NCBI GenBank assembly: GCA_031216915.1
Contig: CM062289.1
Location: forward strand, 254,195,113 to 254,259,112
Direction: 5' to 3'
Source of the DNA: Pictodentalium vernedei
Taxonomy: Eukaryota; Mollusca; Scaphopoda; Dentaliida; Dentaliidae
DNA: 64,000 bases
Shown here: positions 24,168-34,472 of the stretch, in pieces
Layout: every line of letters starts with the position of its first letter
Numbering within the stretch: position 1 is the stretch's first letter
The notes under the pieces: generated by a model
Told to the model about the DNA's origin: nothing
The model's database searches: none
Seen by the model: only the letters and a program-made list of their open reading frames with translations
Position numbers and translations under genes: made by a program

Positions 24168-24284
24168 GTAAAAGCTGCAGTAGACTTTGGCTTGGCTCAT
24201 ATGTTTACAACAATAACATTAATTAATTTACAAACATGGAGAGGTGGTAGTCTAAGACAAGTGAACAGCAGAGGGATGTTTTGA
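24168..24284 (+). other. Possible alternative PLPP terminal exon
   Basis: An acceptor-like TTTATTTTAATTCAG ends at 24167 and a 38-codon open stretch follows to TGA at 24282-24284. It is in phase 0, the phase in which the upstream PLPP exon ends. The predicted tail includes KAAVDFGLAHMFTT and TWRGGSLRQVNSRGMF. AATAAA follows at 24403-24408. Splicing here would end the protein before the catalytic domain. The peptide resembles nothing I recognise and no transcript evidence is visible, so this is a candidate only. Confidence 0.25.
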
Positions 24285-24574
24285 TAATATTTTTGAATTT
24301 CTAAACACAATGAGCTGTGTTTACTATTATATTTGGTAATTGTTTTGCAAACATTGACAGTACTGAAGGGTAATTTAAACAGATAAGAGACAATTTTCCT
24401 TAAATAAAATTTTAAATGTTCAAATTTCTATGTGTCACAAAAAGTTGCTTCCCTTTTAGAGAGAAAGAGAGAGGAGAGAGAGAGGAAAAAAAAACCAACA
24501 GGGTCATGTCATATGGATATGTGCTAATTGACAGTACTTGTATACTGAACTGTTTGTTTTTATTTTTTCATTTT
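24285..24574. other. Intron with AATAAA and purine microsatellite
   Basis: AATAAA at 24403-24408. A GA-rich run lies at 24460-24495. Nothing else recognised. Confidence 0.5.
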
Positions 24575-26389
24575 TAGCTGAACTTTGGCAAAGCCAAATT
24601 TGAGCTTATGCCATGGCCAGTCGTCCGTCTCTCCGTCAACAATTCAATATGGCTCGGGCTAGAGGCTGTATTTATGAACCGATCTTTACGAAACTTCTTG
24701 GGTACCTTTGTTATGACCGTGGGACGAGAACGAGTGTTTTGGGGTCTGATCCGAAATTCAAGTTGGCCGCTGGCGGCCATTTTGTACAGACTTAGGTGAA
24801 ATCAGATTTTTGCACAGAACTTCCATATGAAAGCGCTGATTTGAATAATTTTTTGTATGAATGTTTAGTACCATGGGATACATCACATATAATACAGGTT
24901 TTTTTCTCGTACTTAAATTATGCAAATTAGACTAACTTTGATGTATTTAGCGTTAATTTCAGCACTGTAAGTGCAAATGCCAATATGGCTCGGGCTAGAG
25001 GCCATATTTATAAACCGATCTTTACGAAACTTCTTGGGTACCTTTGGTATCACCGTGGGACAAGAACAAGTGTTTTGGGGTGCGGTCCGAAATTCAAGAT
25101 GGCCGATGGCAGCCATTTTGTTCAAAATTAGGTGCAATCAGATTTTTGCACAGAACTTCCATATGAAAGCGCTGATTTGAAAAAATTTTTATGTGAATGT
25201 TTAGTACCATGGGATACATCACATATAATACGGGTTTTTTTCTCGTGCAGAAATTATGCAAATTAGATGAACTTTGATTTTTTCAGTGCTACTTACACAC
25301 AGTAAGTACACGTGTCAATACGGCTCGGACTAGAGGCTGTATTTATCAACCGATCTTCACGAAACTTCTTGGGTACCTCTGTTACCACCTTGGGACAAGA
25401 ACGAGTTTTTTCTGAGTGCGGTCCAAAATTCAAGATGGCTGCCAGTAGCCATTTTGTACCGAAATTTGGTCTAATCAGTTTTTTGTACACAACTTCTATA
25501 CGGCTCAGGCTAGAGGTCGTATTTATGAACTGATCTTTACGAAACTTCTTGGGTACCTTTGTTATCACCGTGGGATGAGAACAAGTGTTTTGGGGTGTGG
25601 TCCGAAATTCAAGATGGCCACCACTGCCATTTTGTACCAAAATTAGTGCAGTCAGTCTTTTGTACAGAACTTCTGTATTAAAGTGCTGATTTGAATAAAT
25701 TTTTGTCTGAATGTTTAGTAAAATGGAATACATCACATACAGTACAGGTTTTTTTCTCGTGCAGAAATTATGCAAATTAGATGAATTTTGATTTATTTAG
25801 TGCTACTTATACACTGTAAGTGCACATGTCAATACGGCTTGGGCTAGTTTCTGTATTTATCTTCCGATCTTCTTGAAACTTCTTGTGTACCTTTGTTATC
25901 ACCTTGGGACGAGAACGAATGTTTCTGAGTGCGGTCCAAAATTCAAGATGGCTGCTAATGGCCATTTTATACCGAAATTAGGACCAATCAGTTTATTGTC
26001 ACAACTTCTATACAGCTCGTATTTATGAACTGATCTTCATGAAACTTCTTTGGTACCTTTGTTTTCACCTTGGGACAGGAATGAGTGTGTTTTGGGGTGC
26101 CTTTGTTATCACTGTGCTTTTGGAACAAATATTTTGGGGTTCAGTCAGACCCACTCTGGGACTCAAAGATTTCTTTTCTAGTTTAGCATCTGACTGTCAC
26201 CCACCTTTACAATACTTTACCTATACATTTGTTACAGGCTACGGTCAGTACTTATGTACAGACCGTTACAATACTTTATATGTATCTTTGTTATCAGGTC
26301 ATTACCTAGATGTTTGTCATTGCTGTGTCACATAATATACATGTACATGTCTTGACAAGTTGAGCTACAGTGTCATTGACACTTTCATT
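24575..26389 (+). mobile_element. Gamma-2: minisatellite element
   Basis: Head TAGCTGAACTTTGGCAAAGC with its hairpin partner; tail GACAAGTTGAGCTACAGTGT, AGTGTCATTGACACT, TTCATT. Core units start near 24650, 24985, 25318, 25500, 25833 and 26013, the same long/long/long/short order as gamma-1, and both share CAGGCTACGGYCAGTAYTTATG near the 3' end. Gamma-1 and gamma-2 are clearly sister copies in the same orientation. Confidence 0.78.
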
Positions 26390-26777
26390 CTCTTTTATAT
26401 CACAACCTGTTGCTCAGAGATATTTTGATGCTGTGCTTTCTATCTTTCTACTTTCATCAGACATTAGTCCACAATTTGGTGGCACCCTCATGGGTGTATG
26501 ATGGGTTGGATGGGGGAGATGGGGATTAACAATGATGGGCATTTGATGCCAAATTGATTCCTGGTTAATAGTCAACCAAATCTCTGATAAACAGCTTTGT
26601 TAAATTTGCATTAAATTTCTTTGAACAGGAATTAACCCAATGCTTTTATTTCTCACGAGTTAACTGTCATGTTTGGCCATGTTTGAAAATCGTGAGTCTG
26701 CAAGGCCCACACCATGCGTCTATTTACGATTTTCAAAACAGGATAGCTGAACACACTTACTCTGAATCTATTTATAA
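26390..26777. other. PLPP intron, unassigned
   Basis: No gene or repeat recognised. Confidence 0.45.
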
Positions 26778-26779
26778 TA

Positions 26780-27823
26780 CAGTAAAACCTGTCTTGAGAG
26801 ACCACTGTCATGAGAGACCACCTGTCTTGAGAAACCACTTTTGCAATGCACCGAAGGGTTTCACTCTATAATAGACCTGTCATGAGAGACCACCTGTTAT
26901 GAGAGATCACCTGTCTTGAGAGACTGCAAAACTGTGGCAAAAACTCAGTTTTTCACCTGTTTTGAGAGACCGGAAAATCATTTTTCGCAATTTCAGAGTA
27001 TTAAAATCAATTAGGATCAATGCAATGTGCACAGAAATCAATAGTTAAAAAATGTAACCAGGACATCCGGCCAACAGTAAAATTGTCAAGACAATTGTCC
27101 CCTGAAACTGAAACTGTAATATCTGAAATCATACACATGAATGACAAATATCTTTCACTGCAGATTGTCTGAAAACTACATTAATTGGTTTTCAATTAAA
27201 TTGTTATTCATTTGTATAAGTCATCAAGTCTGAAATTTTTTTTATCAAGATCCCTTTGAAAATTAAAGATTATTGTTAAAAAAACAAACTTAGTTTATGA
27301 CCATTATTTGTTCAAGTGTGACAGAATCAAAGAGGATTAAGCAATCTAAAACACCCTGGTAAGCTTATTTTTACTTAAAAGTGTGACTGAAATTTTTTTG
27401 TATTAAAACAAAACTTGATGGACACAAAAACAGCCTTATCAACTGTAAAATATTATGAAAATAACTCATTTCAAAATATTGAGAGAAAGAAGAGAACACT
27501 TTGTTTGTATAAAGTAAGAAATTACTATTTTGGATGGAACAACAGCCCCTTTACATCATAATCTCCAAAAGTTTTTCAATTTATGAACTTTTAACTGTAA
27601 CTTCTCAAATAATGCCTCTGTACTTTGTATTAAAACTGAATTAAAATAAAACAATAACAAAAAAAAGTTGAAAAATCATTTCTTCCCCATTTCTGCAACA
27701 AATATTCTCTTGTTGGTCATTCACTGACTAGCAAAAACCTCAAACCTCTAATGAGAGACCACCTGTCTTGAGAGACCAGTTTTGCTTGGCAAAAGGGGTG
27801 GTCTCTCAAGACAGGTTCTACTG
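26780..27823. mobile_element. TA-flanked MITE, Tc1/mariner-like
   Basis: Terminal inverted repeats CAGTAAAACCTGTCTTGAGA and its complement (right end CTCAAGACAGGTTCTACTG) have TA on each side (26778-26779, 27824-27825). The motif TGAGAGACCACCTGT recurs several times near both ends. 1,044 bp with no transposase frame. TA duplication fits Tc1/mariner; other TA-inserting superfamilies are not excluded. Confidence 0.78.
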
Positions 27824-29246
27824 TAATGTTGTTGACATTTATTTTAAGTTTCAAGAAGTAAGTTCTGTTGCAATTTTCAAGATGTCTTCTATTTCTTAGT
27901 CTCGAAAACCAGCGTATCACTGAAACGGTCATTTTTGATTCTGAGAAAAAGTAGACATCTTGAAAATGGTATCACTGGAAAGTCAAGTACAGTTTTTGCA
28001 ATAATGATTTGGGCTTTAAGGATACGCACCATAAGCAACATTTGGACATATACATTTACATAAAAATTTTCACATTCTGGAAAAGAATCAAATGCAAATT
28101 GGTATGTTTGATAGTTGAGAAGAAATACAGAAAACTGATAGCTCTAGCTGCCCTGCTATTGTCAGAAAAGATTGCGAGCTGAACGTAAAATTTCTCACCT
28201 TGTCGGATGCCATGGCATGGATGTCGTTATCGCCAGTTGTGTATTGCGATATTATCATGAGTTCTAATCCACAGCCCGGTTCAGAACTCATGACAGTATC
28301 TCAAAACACAGCTCGGAAAAAGGACATCCACACCACGCCACGCCACACCATGCCATCAGACAAAGATGAAAAACTTTATTTTCCTCTGGAAGTATCCTTG
28401 CCAAGTTGTTTGACATGCATGGGGTCTCAGGGGTAGAATTTACATCAACAGATATTGATGTATTAAGAAATTTTCTGTTAAAAATGAGGCCCATATGCCC
28501 CTCCTGAAAATACCTTGACTGAGTACTTGCTTCAAAATTCTCCCAGGGATCCCCCCCTCCCCCCATCCCCACCAATGGGGTGGTGAACACCCCCTCAGCC
28601 TCCCATACATACCCCAATCTTGGGCCTTTGGCATCTTGTTGCCAATTCCCTCCGCCACCCCTCCCCCCAAATTCTACCACCTGTACACCTACATGTGTGG
28701 ACACCCTCTGAACCCTGTGGGTGACTATTGTCTGATTGCTGGCAATCCTCATTGTGCTTGTTGATTTTCATTATGTGCAACAAACCAATTTGAATTTGTA
28801 AAGAATTAACAGGTAAAACTGATACAATAAACCCATGAATGGATATATAGATGAACGACATATTTGACAAATCAAACTTTAAGAGTTTAATATTGTCGGT
28901 AGTTGAACCTAATAATGTGAAATTGTGAATGATGGCATAACAATATTTTTGTAATTACACAGGTATTTGATTGATACTGGTTTGAATACCAGTATGTATC
29001 GGTTTATCGAAATATCATGCTGCCCAAATAGATTAAATGCTTATATTTGATATATGGATGCCAGATAGATCAATAAACATACATATACAGAATTTGGTTT
29101 TTGAATTGTGTTAATCTTCCAATAGATTACAAGATTTCTTATTCAGTTATTAGGAGTTTACTCGATAACTGATATGCAATTAACGGATCAACTTTTTATT
29201 GAATGTGTGGTAAATGGTTTGGTGTTAATATTAATTTAACAGCATT
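27824..29246. other. PLPP intron with a fold-back segment
   Basis: 28180-28385 is an imperfect palindrome centred near 28274: TCATGAGTTCT versus AGAACTCATGA, GGATGTC versus GACATCC, and GTAAAATTTCTCA versus a matching right arm. 28540-28690 is C-rich. Minus-strand frames there are low-complexity and not convincing genes. The rest is unassigned. Confidence 0.5.
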
Positions 29247-29561
29247 TTTTATTTATTTATTTATTGAGGTTTACAACACTTTTGACAGCCAGGGTCACCG
29301 CGTGTTGGACAGTTTTATTGGTGGAGAAAGCCTGGGGAGAACCACTGAGCAATGGCAAGCAACTGTCTGACTCCCCAATGTACTAACCCCTCACAAGCAG
29401 GGTTAACATTGGTTGAAGACACAGTGCCACCGTGCCCCCACGTGGGAAATCGGGATTAAGTGCCTTGCCCAAGGACACAACACAGTTGCCCCTGGCAGGG
29501 ATCGAACCGCAGATCTTACGGTTTGAAGTTCAATGCCGTAACTACTGAGCCACCGTGCTCC
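29247..29561 (-). mobile_element. tRNA-derived SINE
   Basis: Reverse complement: head GGAGCACGGTGGCTCAGTAG (box A), GGTTCGATCCC (box B, 29498-29508), CTTGGGCAAGGCACTTAATC, and a (AAAT)n tail at the left. A short possible target duplication CAGCATT lies at 29240-29246 and 29562-29568. Confidence 0.85.
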
Positions 29562-29689
29562 CAGCATTATTCAGTTAAGAAATAGTCCTGTTTTGTCCCT
29601 CCTTCCTTTTATTTATTCAGCTTGTCTGGGCCAGAGGAAATGATGGATCAATATTGGAAGTTTAAATTAATTTCTGTATTTATCATACC

Positions 29690-29955
29690 TACTACTTGTC
29701 TTGACAAGAAGTGCCCTATCATGAGTGGTCCACTCATACCTCTCTGCATTCAACTATAATCATGTACATGTAGCAAGCACAACTGTCAACAAAAGAATGG
29801 TTATTGGCAGGAATGGACAACACCTCCTGAATATCTGCCCACGCATACACATCATGTATTGAGTATCATACAGGACTCTTATTTTTTGTAACATTGGCTT
29901 AATTTTGGGGGTTTGGGAGGTGGGGGTGTTCAAAATTAAGCATTTGGCCTGTATT
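29690..29955 (+). repeat. Degraded solo DIRS terminal-repeat fragment
   Basis: Resembles the 3' end of DIRS-A: CCACTCATACCTCTCTGC, ATAATCATGTACATG and, about 170 bp on, TTTGGGAGG, GTTCAAAATTAAGCATTTGG versus GGTTCAAACTTTGTGTTTGG at 41395. No internal coding part is present. Similarity judged by eye. Confidence 0.45.
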
Positions 29956-30066
29956 CTTACAAATAGAGCAGCCAGCACATCCAGATCAGTAGTGTATTTG
30001 ATAGATATAGAAATTATTTTAAATTTACAATTTCTGTTGAAAAAAAAACTTTTTTTATCTTTTCAG

Positions 30067-30368
30067 ATAGCAGTTATTGAAGGCTTTCTTATAAAAAGTA
30101 AGAGTTTCTTATCTATAAACAACAACGATGCTGTCAGATCTCATCCTTTTGTAAGGTGGTTGTCTGCTACTTACCACAGTTGGCTTTACTTTTACTTTGG
30201 CGCGTGTATTGAGCATTTAACAACTGACATAGCCAAGTATACAATAGGTCGATTGAGACCACATTTTCTGGATATTTGCAAGCCAGTTTGGTCACCAATT
30301 AACACAACAGACTACATAGAGGATTTTGTGTGTACAGGAAAAGATGTGAATCTCATACATGAATCCAG
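30067..30368 (+). CDS. PLPP: Phospholipid phosphatase (PLPP/LPP), catalytic exon 1
   Basis: Second visible exon of the same lipid phosphate phosphatase. Acceptor TTTTTTTATCTTTTCAG ends at 30066; donor GTAAAC starts at 30369. The 302 bp start in phase 0 and leave two bases (TCC AG). It encodes about 100 residues: the end of helix 2 (IAVIEGF), an extra hydrophilic stretch (KSFLSINNNDAVRSHPF), helix 3 (WLYFYFGACIEHLTTDIA), and then catalytic motif C1, K-x6-RP, in AKYTIGRLRPHFLDIC. After it comes the extracellular loop (SPINTTDYIEDFVC) with an NTT sequon, as in vertebrate LPPs where this loop is N-glycosylated. Motifs C2 (SGH) and C3 (SRxxxxxHxxxD) would be in later exons, not found by 64000, so the next intron appears longer than 33 kb or the gene is interrupted. 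Confidence 0.93.
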
Positions 30369-30414
30369 GTAAACTATTATTGACCTCATTATATGTTCTT
30401 TTAGACATCAATTG

Positions 30415-31043
30415 TCAACTCTTTACAACACAAAACAGCTGAAACCAGATAGTGCTGTTCACTAAAATAGCGATTCAAATTTTTATTTTTTTTTATATTT
30501 CTGCTTGAAAAACATCTTAAGACCTGTCATTGGGTTGAGCTGATTCCATTGAAGGGTCATAGTTATGTTTTTGAGGGGGAGCGCGGTGGCTCAGTTGGTA
30601 GAGGTGCAGGCTGCAAGCCGAGAGGTCCTCGGTTCGAATCCCACCTGCGGCAACCGCGTTGTGTCCTTGGGCAAGACACTTCAACCCGATTGCCTACATG
30701 TGGGCACGATGGCGCTGTGTACTGAGGCGTACTGCACATCGATGGTGCGCATGTCTTCAACCAATCTAACCCTGCCTGTGCTGCGGTGCAGAGTTCAGAG
30801 TTACGATGATGGAGAGCTGACAGCTGCTCGTCGTTGCTCGGTGGTTCTCTCCGGGTACTCCGGCTTCCTCCACCCGTAAAACTGTCACGGTCGCGATTAG
30901 CCATTGTGCATAAGTATGTGACCTTAAACACCAATAAATAAATAAATAAATATGTTTTTGAGGAAAAAAATAAATAATTTTAATTATTCAAGAAATCTTT
31001 TTGCAAGTGTTGTTTGCTCTTCATGCTGAACAATGATTTAACA
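30415..31043. mobile_element. Degraded piggyBac-like MITE split by a SINE
   Basis: The left part (TCAACTCTTTACAACA, GTGCTGTTCACTAAAATAGC) and right part (TATGTTTTTGAGGAAAAAAA, TTATTCAAGAAATCTTTTTG, GCAAGTGTTGTTTGCTCTTC) align with the copy at 7278. The SINE sits in the central palindrome. TTAA ends have mutated. Confidence 0.65.
30577..30950 (+). mobile_element. tRNA-derived SINE, best-preserved copy
   Basis: Pol III promoter: box A TGGCTCAGTTGG at 30587-30598 and box B GGTTCGAATCC at 30631-30641, in good tRNA-like spacing. Then GTGTCCTTGGGCAAGACACT, GATTGCCTACATGTGGGCAC, GTGGTTCTCTCCGGGTACTC, CCGTAAAACTGTCACGG and an (AAAT)n tail. Exact 13-bp target duplications TATGTTTTTGAGG lie at 30564-30576 and 30951-30963. 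It is a SINE head rather than a tRNA gene. Confidence 0.92.
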
Positions 31044-31289
31044 CTTAATGCACTGAATATTTTTAAGATATTTTTATTTAAATCGAATCATGGCTGTTGA
31101 CTAGATTTGTTGAAAAATTCATCTAAATTTAACTTTAGAAAAATTCACTGCTGGACTTAAAATCTGACCCGATTCACCAGAATCAAGACTGATTCTCGTG
31201 ATCTGCGCGAGAATCAGTTTTCTGTTTTTAAATAATTTAGAATATGACAATATTCTTATACCCTGGTGAGTGTAATAAGTGCATATTTT

Positions 31290-31468
31290 TATACTAAAAC
31301 CAATGGCCCAGACTTAGCTGGTGAAATCTCATTAATTTCCAGTGCCAAACACAAATTTTGAACCCCCTAATCCCCAAAATTTGCATACAAAACCAAAAAA
31401 GAAAAGTCCTAACTGGTCCTCCATACTTTTGCTTACTGTGCATGCGCAGTAACCTGGAAGTGACCGAA
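31290..31468. repeat. DIRS-A left inverted terminal repeat
   Basis: Reverse complement of 41300-41470, sharing CCAATGGCCCAGACTTAGCT, CTCATTAATTTCCAG, CCCCAAAATTTGCATACAAA and CCTCCATACTTTTGCTTACT. Holds TGTGCATGCGCA (31437-31448), one mismatch from the palindrome TGCGCATGCGCA. Confidence 0.85.
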
Positions 31469-32312
31469 ACTCACACAAACCTCATTCTTCTATTTGACCC
31501 AAAGTCGGCAACATCTGAACTGACATCTGTGCTTCAAATAGTCAATTCTGAAGATGCCAGACACAAATCAATCATGATTATGGTGGATTCAAGGAACTGA
31601 AAGGATGCTGGAAGTGAACTACGGAGGTTTTGGATGTTCAGGGCTGTAACTTAATAATTATTGTGTAAAATTATTCATGTTTCCCATTTTCGGGACATGG
31701 GCCTGAACGTCATCATTCTTACTAATGAAAAACCTACTGTTTGTTAAATGTTCCTACCCTCTCTTCCCATGAACTCTCCTGTTAAACTCCCAAGCTTTAT
31801 TGGCTTTTTTATTGAAATTGTTTTATTAAATTTCTTGGGAGTTTAACGTGATCTTTATTCCATTTATCCCCATGGTTATGTCCTCATCCTGGGGGTATTA
31901 GGACGTATGTTGTCTTGCATCTTTTACCAGATGCATTGTTTTTTTCTCTCAGGAAGATCTGGCTTTGCATTAGGTAGTAATTGATCGGTTTCTGACTTTG
32001 GGTTTATTGTATAGCCTGCTGTTTAGTTTCCAGTTTTTCCTGTTGACGTTCTTCACTTGGACAACGCCTTAAATTATTGTATTATTATTTTATAGTGTAG
32101 CACGGTTAGCATATTTATAGTAGGATACATGTATTAATTATGCCGGTAGTGTAGCTTAAATATTTTGGTGTTTGTCCACACTTAGTCTCTATCGGGACGC
32201 CCATGGGCTCATGAGGTTCCCTTTTGTAACTTAGGCTTTTTCAAACAAATTTCTTAAAAAAAATTTCAATTTTGATTTTTTTTTTCGAAATGATTTTGAT
32301 TGCCGTATATTT

Positions 32313-33007
32313 CAGGGGTGCAGGAATTCAAATTTAGCATAACCTGAAAACCGGTTATGCAAATTCTTTTTTGCATAACCCAATTTTTTTTTGCATGACC
32401 CATTGTAGATGCCGTTCTCATTGAGATCATATAAAAATAGTTTGGAACTTGACCACTTTTTAAAAGTATTTTCGTTCACGGACTCTTGCTTATTTGCCAT
32501 TTTGAAAATTCGCGGTACACGTGTTTTTTTATTTACTATAAAAGCCGGGTATATTTTGTTTATACAATCATGTTTTCACTGATAACCACTTTTATGTGGA
32601 TCGCAAAACACAATTGTAGAAATAGTCTATACCTATTGACCAATCGGCGATGCTTATCGTGTGAAATTAGATCACTTGTTTATTTGTCATGACAACCCAG
32701 CCACTTCGAAAAACAAGGAAACCCAGTCTCAGCTTGTCGACTCAATCCGACTGTGGTCAATGCACATTGCTTTTAACTGATAAATAATAACAAAACCCCC
32801 GAACATGGAGAATTTTTATTTCATTAAAATCATGTAAATGCAGACACTTTTTATTGAATGCAAATAACAACATGCACGATTTATTTCCGGGCACTTCAAA
32901 GTGGGTAGGCCAAATTTGAAGAAGAACGGAAACACGGTTTTGCCAATTGCAGTTTGCATGAACAATGCACGAACGAAACGGTCATTCGTGCAATTTCTGC
33001 ACCCCTG
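32313..33007. mobile_element. hAT-like MITE inside DIRS-A leader
   Basis: Ends CAGGGGTGCAGGAATT and AATTTCTGCACCCCTG are good inverted repeats of the CAGGGGTG type common in hAT elements. The flanks share ATATTT (left GTATATTT, right ATATTTTC), so the expected 8-bp duplication is not intact. 695 bp, no ORF. Confidence 0.6.
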
Positions 33008-33152
33008 ATATTTTCAGTATCCTTTTTATGTTTATTTATTTGATTGTTTTGGAGTGCAGTGGACTTGGTCTTTGGCTAAAATATTATTATGAAATCTATT
33101 TGCACTAAATGTAAGGCGAGGAAATCTTAAACACCAATAAGTAAGTAAGTAT

Positions 33153-34472
33153 GTGTGCTACTTGTGTCGTTTGGGATGCCAAATGTTGGAGACGGGAACT
33201 GTCGCCGAGGCTAATTCTAGTTTTTCAGTCTCTTTTTCAGAGGAACAAGAATATGGTGATGGTTCAGTGACACCCATCCAAAATGTGCTGCCATTGTCAT
33301 GCTCAGATGAGCAAACAGAGCTAGCTGCAAAGGTGCTCATGAATATCAAACAAGGAATAAGGCCTCTTATTCCATTGAAAGCAGCTAGCTCGACCGATGA
33401 AGCGGTAACCCCACCAGTGGGGGCCGTATCACCGGATAAGTCCATAGTGGTCGAGGAGAGTGTAGATTTGGGTAGAGCGAGCACCTCAAAATAAAAAGCT
33501 CACCCAGCGACAATGGCAAAGGGGAAGAAGCCAGCAAGTTTCTTAACTGGACACTCGGCGAGATATGGGGTCAGATCACGAATTGGAGAGCCCTCTCCGT
33601 CCTGTCAACAGTTGGCACCGACTGTTGCGGTTACGAGAAGCTTTAATGAGTCAGAGCTAATATCCTCGTTGGTCGATCGAGGCTCCCCATCCACACTGCA
33701 GCTGTGGTCGGCGACAGTTACGTCTTCTTCCACATTGAGTACCAAGCACATTAGACCGCTCACTAGCTATCCGACTTCGGAAATTTAAGCTGTTCCACGA
33801 AGACGCTCCCGGTCTTCTCTGAAGTCGGGTCATCCAGTAGCTAGTGCTTCGAGGCATGAATATGCGGTTCATTCGGGACATCCATCAAAAAGATCTTGGG
33901 ACAGCTCGCCATCCCACGAATATCATGTGGCAAAGAAACATAAGACCGCTGCTCTGCAAGCCTCAGTTACAGACTTGCTGTCACAGATAGCGCAGCTTAT
34001 CGCAACTTCCCAGCCAACGTAAGGGTGGTCGTCGGCTGACTCCGGGAGTGAGCTGTCGGACGGTGCTGGGTCAGTATGGTCATCCGTTCATTGGGAGAGA
34101 GCTGACCGAAATTCACAGCCTGACTAAGCGGATGCTGATAGGGAGGTGGAGGAAGAAGAACATATGTTTTTTCCTGAACTTGTTCCCTCTGGACAGAGAT
34201 CCCTATCATCCCTAGATAGGGATACCCAGTGAGGAAAGAGGATGTTCTTTCCTTCCCGGATCAGTCGATCCATGTGTCGGAGGCTTTCAGCCATGTTGAC
34301 GACGCAATATTTAACCTAGCAAGTTCAAGAAAGAAAAATCCTTTCTTATCGACACCTTCCATTCGCATTCCTGGACCTAGCAAATTATAAACGGTTGGAG
34401 AAGATGTTTAGAGAGCTCCTCTGTGTTTGGATGATCAGGCCATAGATATGGATATATTGTTACCTGCATCAT
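33153..34472 (+). pseudogene. DIRS-A ORF1 (gag-like), 5' half, broken
   Basis: DIRS ORF1 is thought to serve as a nucleocapsid-like protein. This part is polar and Ser/Pro/Glu-rich (CSDEQTELAAKVLMNIKQGI, then a stop at 33494), as is usual for the poorly conserved N-terminal half. Further pieces lie in shifted frames: YHVAKKHKTAALQASVTDLL near 33930-33980 and, after another shift, FPELVPSGQRSLSSLDRD near 34170-34220. Alpha-3 inserted at 34473 separates it from the remainder at 37006. No strict domain signature; assigned by position and by likeness to the equivalent stretch of DIRS-C (KSYKTAASQASVADMLSQIA near 57840-57900). Confidence 0.6.

Noticed and set aside
28288..28752. Minus-strand 154-codon frame, Gly/Trp-rich
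   Set aside because: Lies over C-rich low-complexity DNA and part of a fold-back; no recognisable domain.
30577..30650. tRNA gene
   Set aside because: Box A and box B are good, but no complete cloverleaf with acceptor stem was evident and the sequence continues into a SINE body and tail with target duplications.
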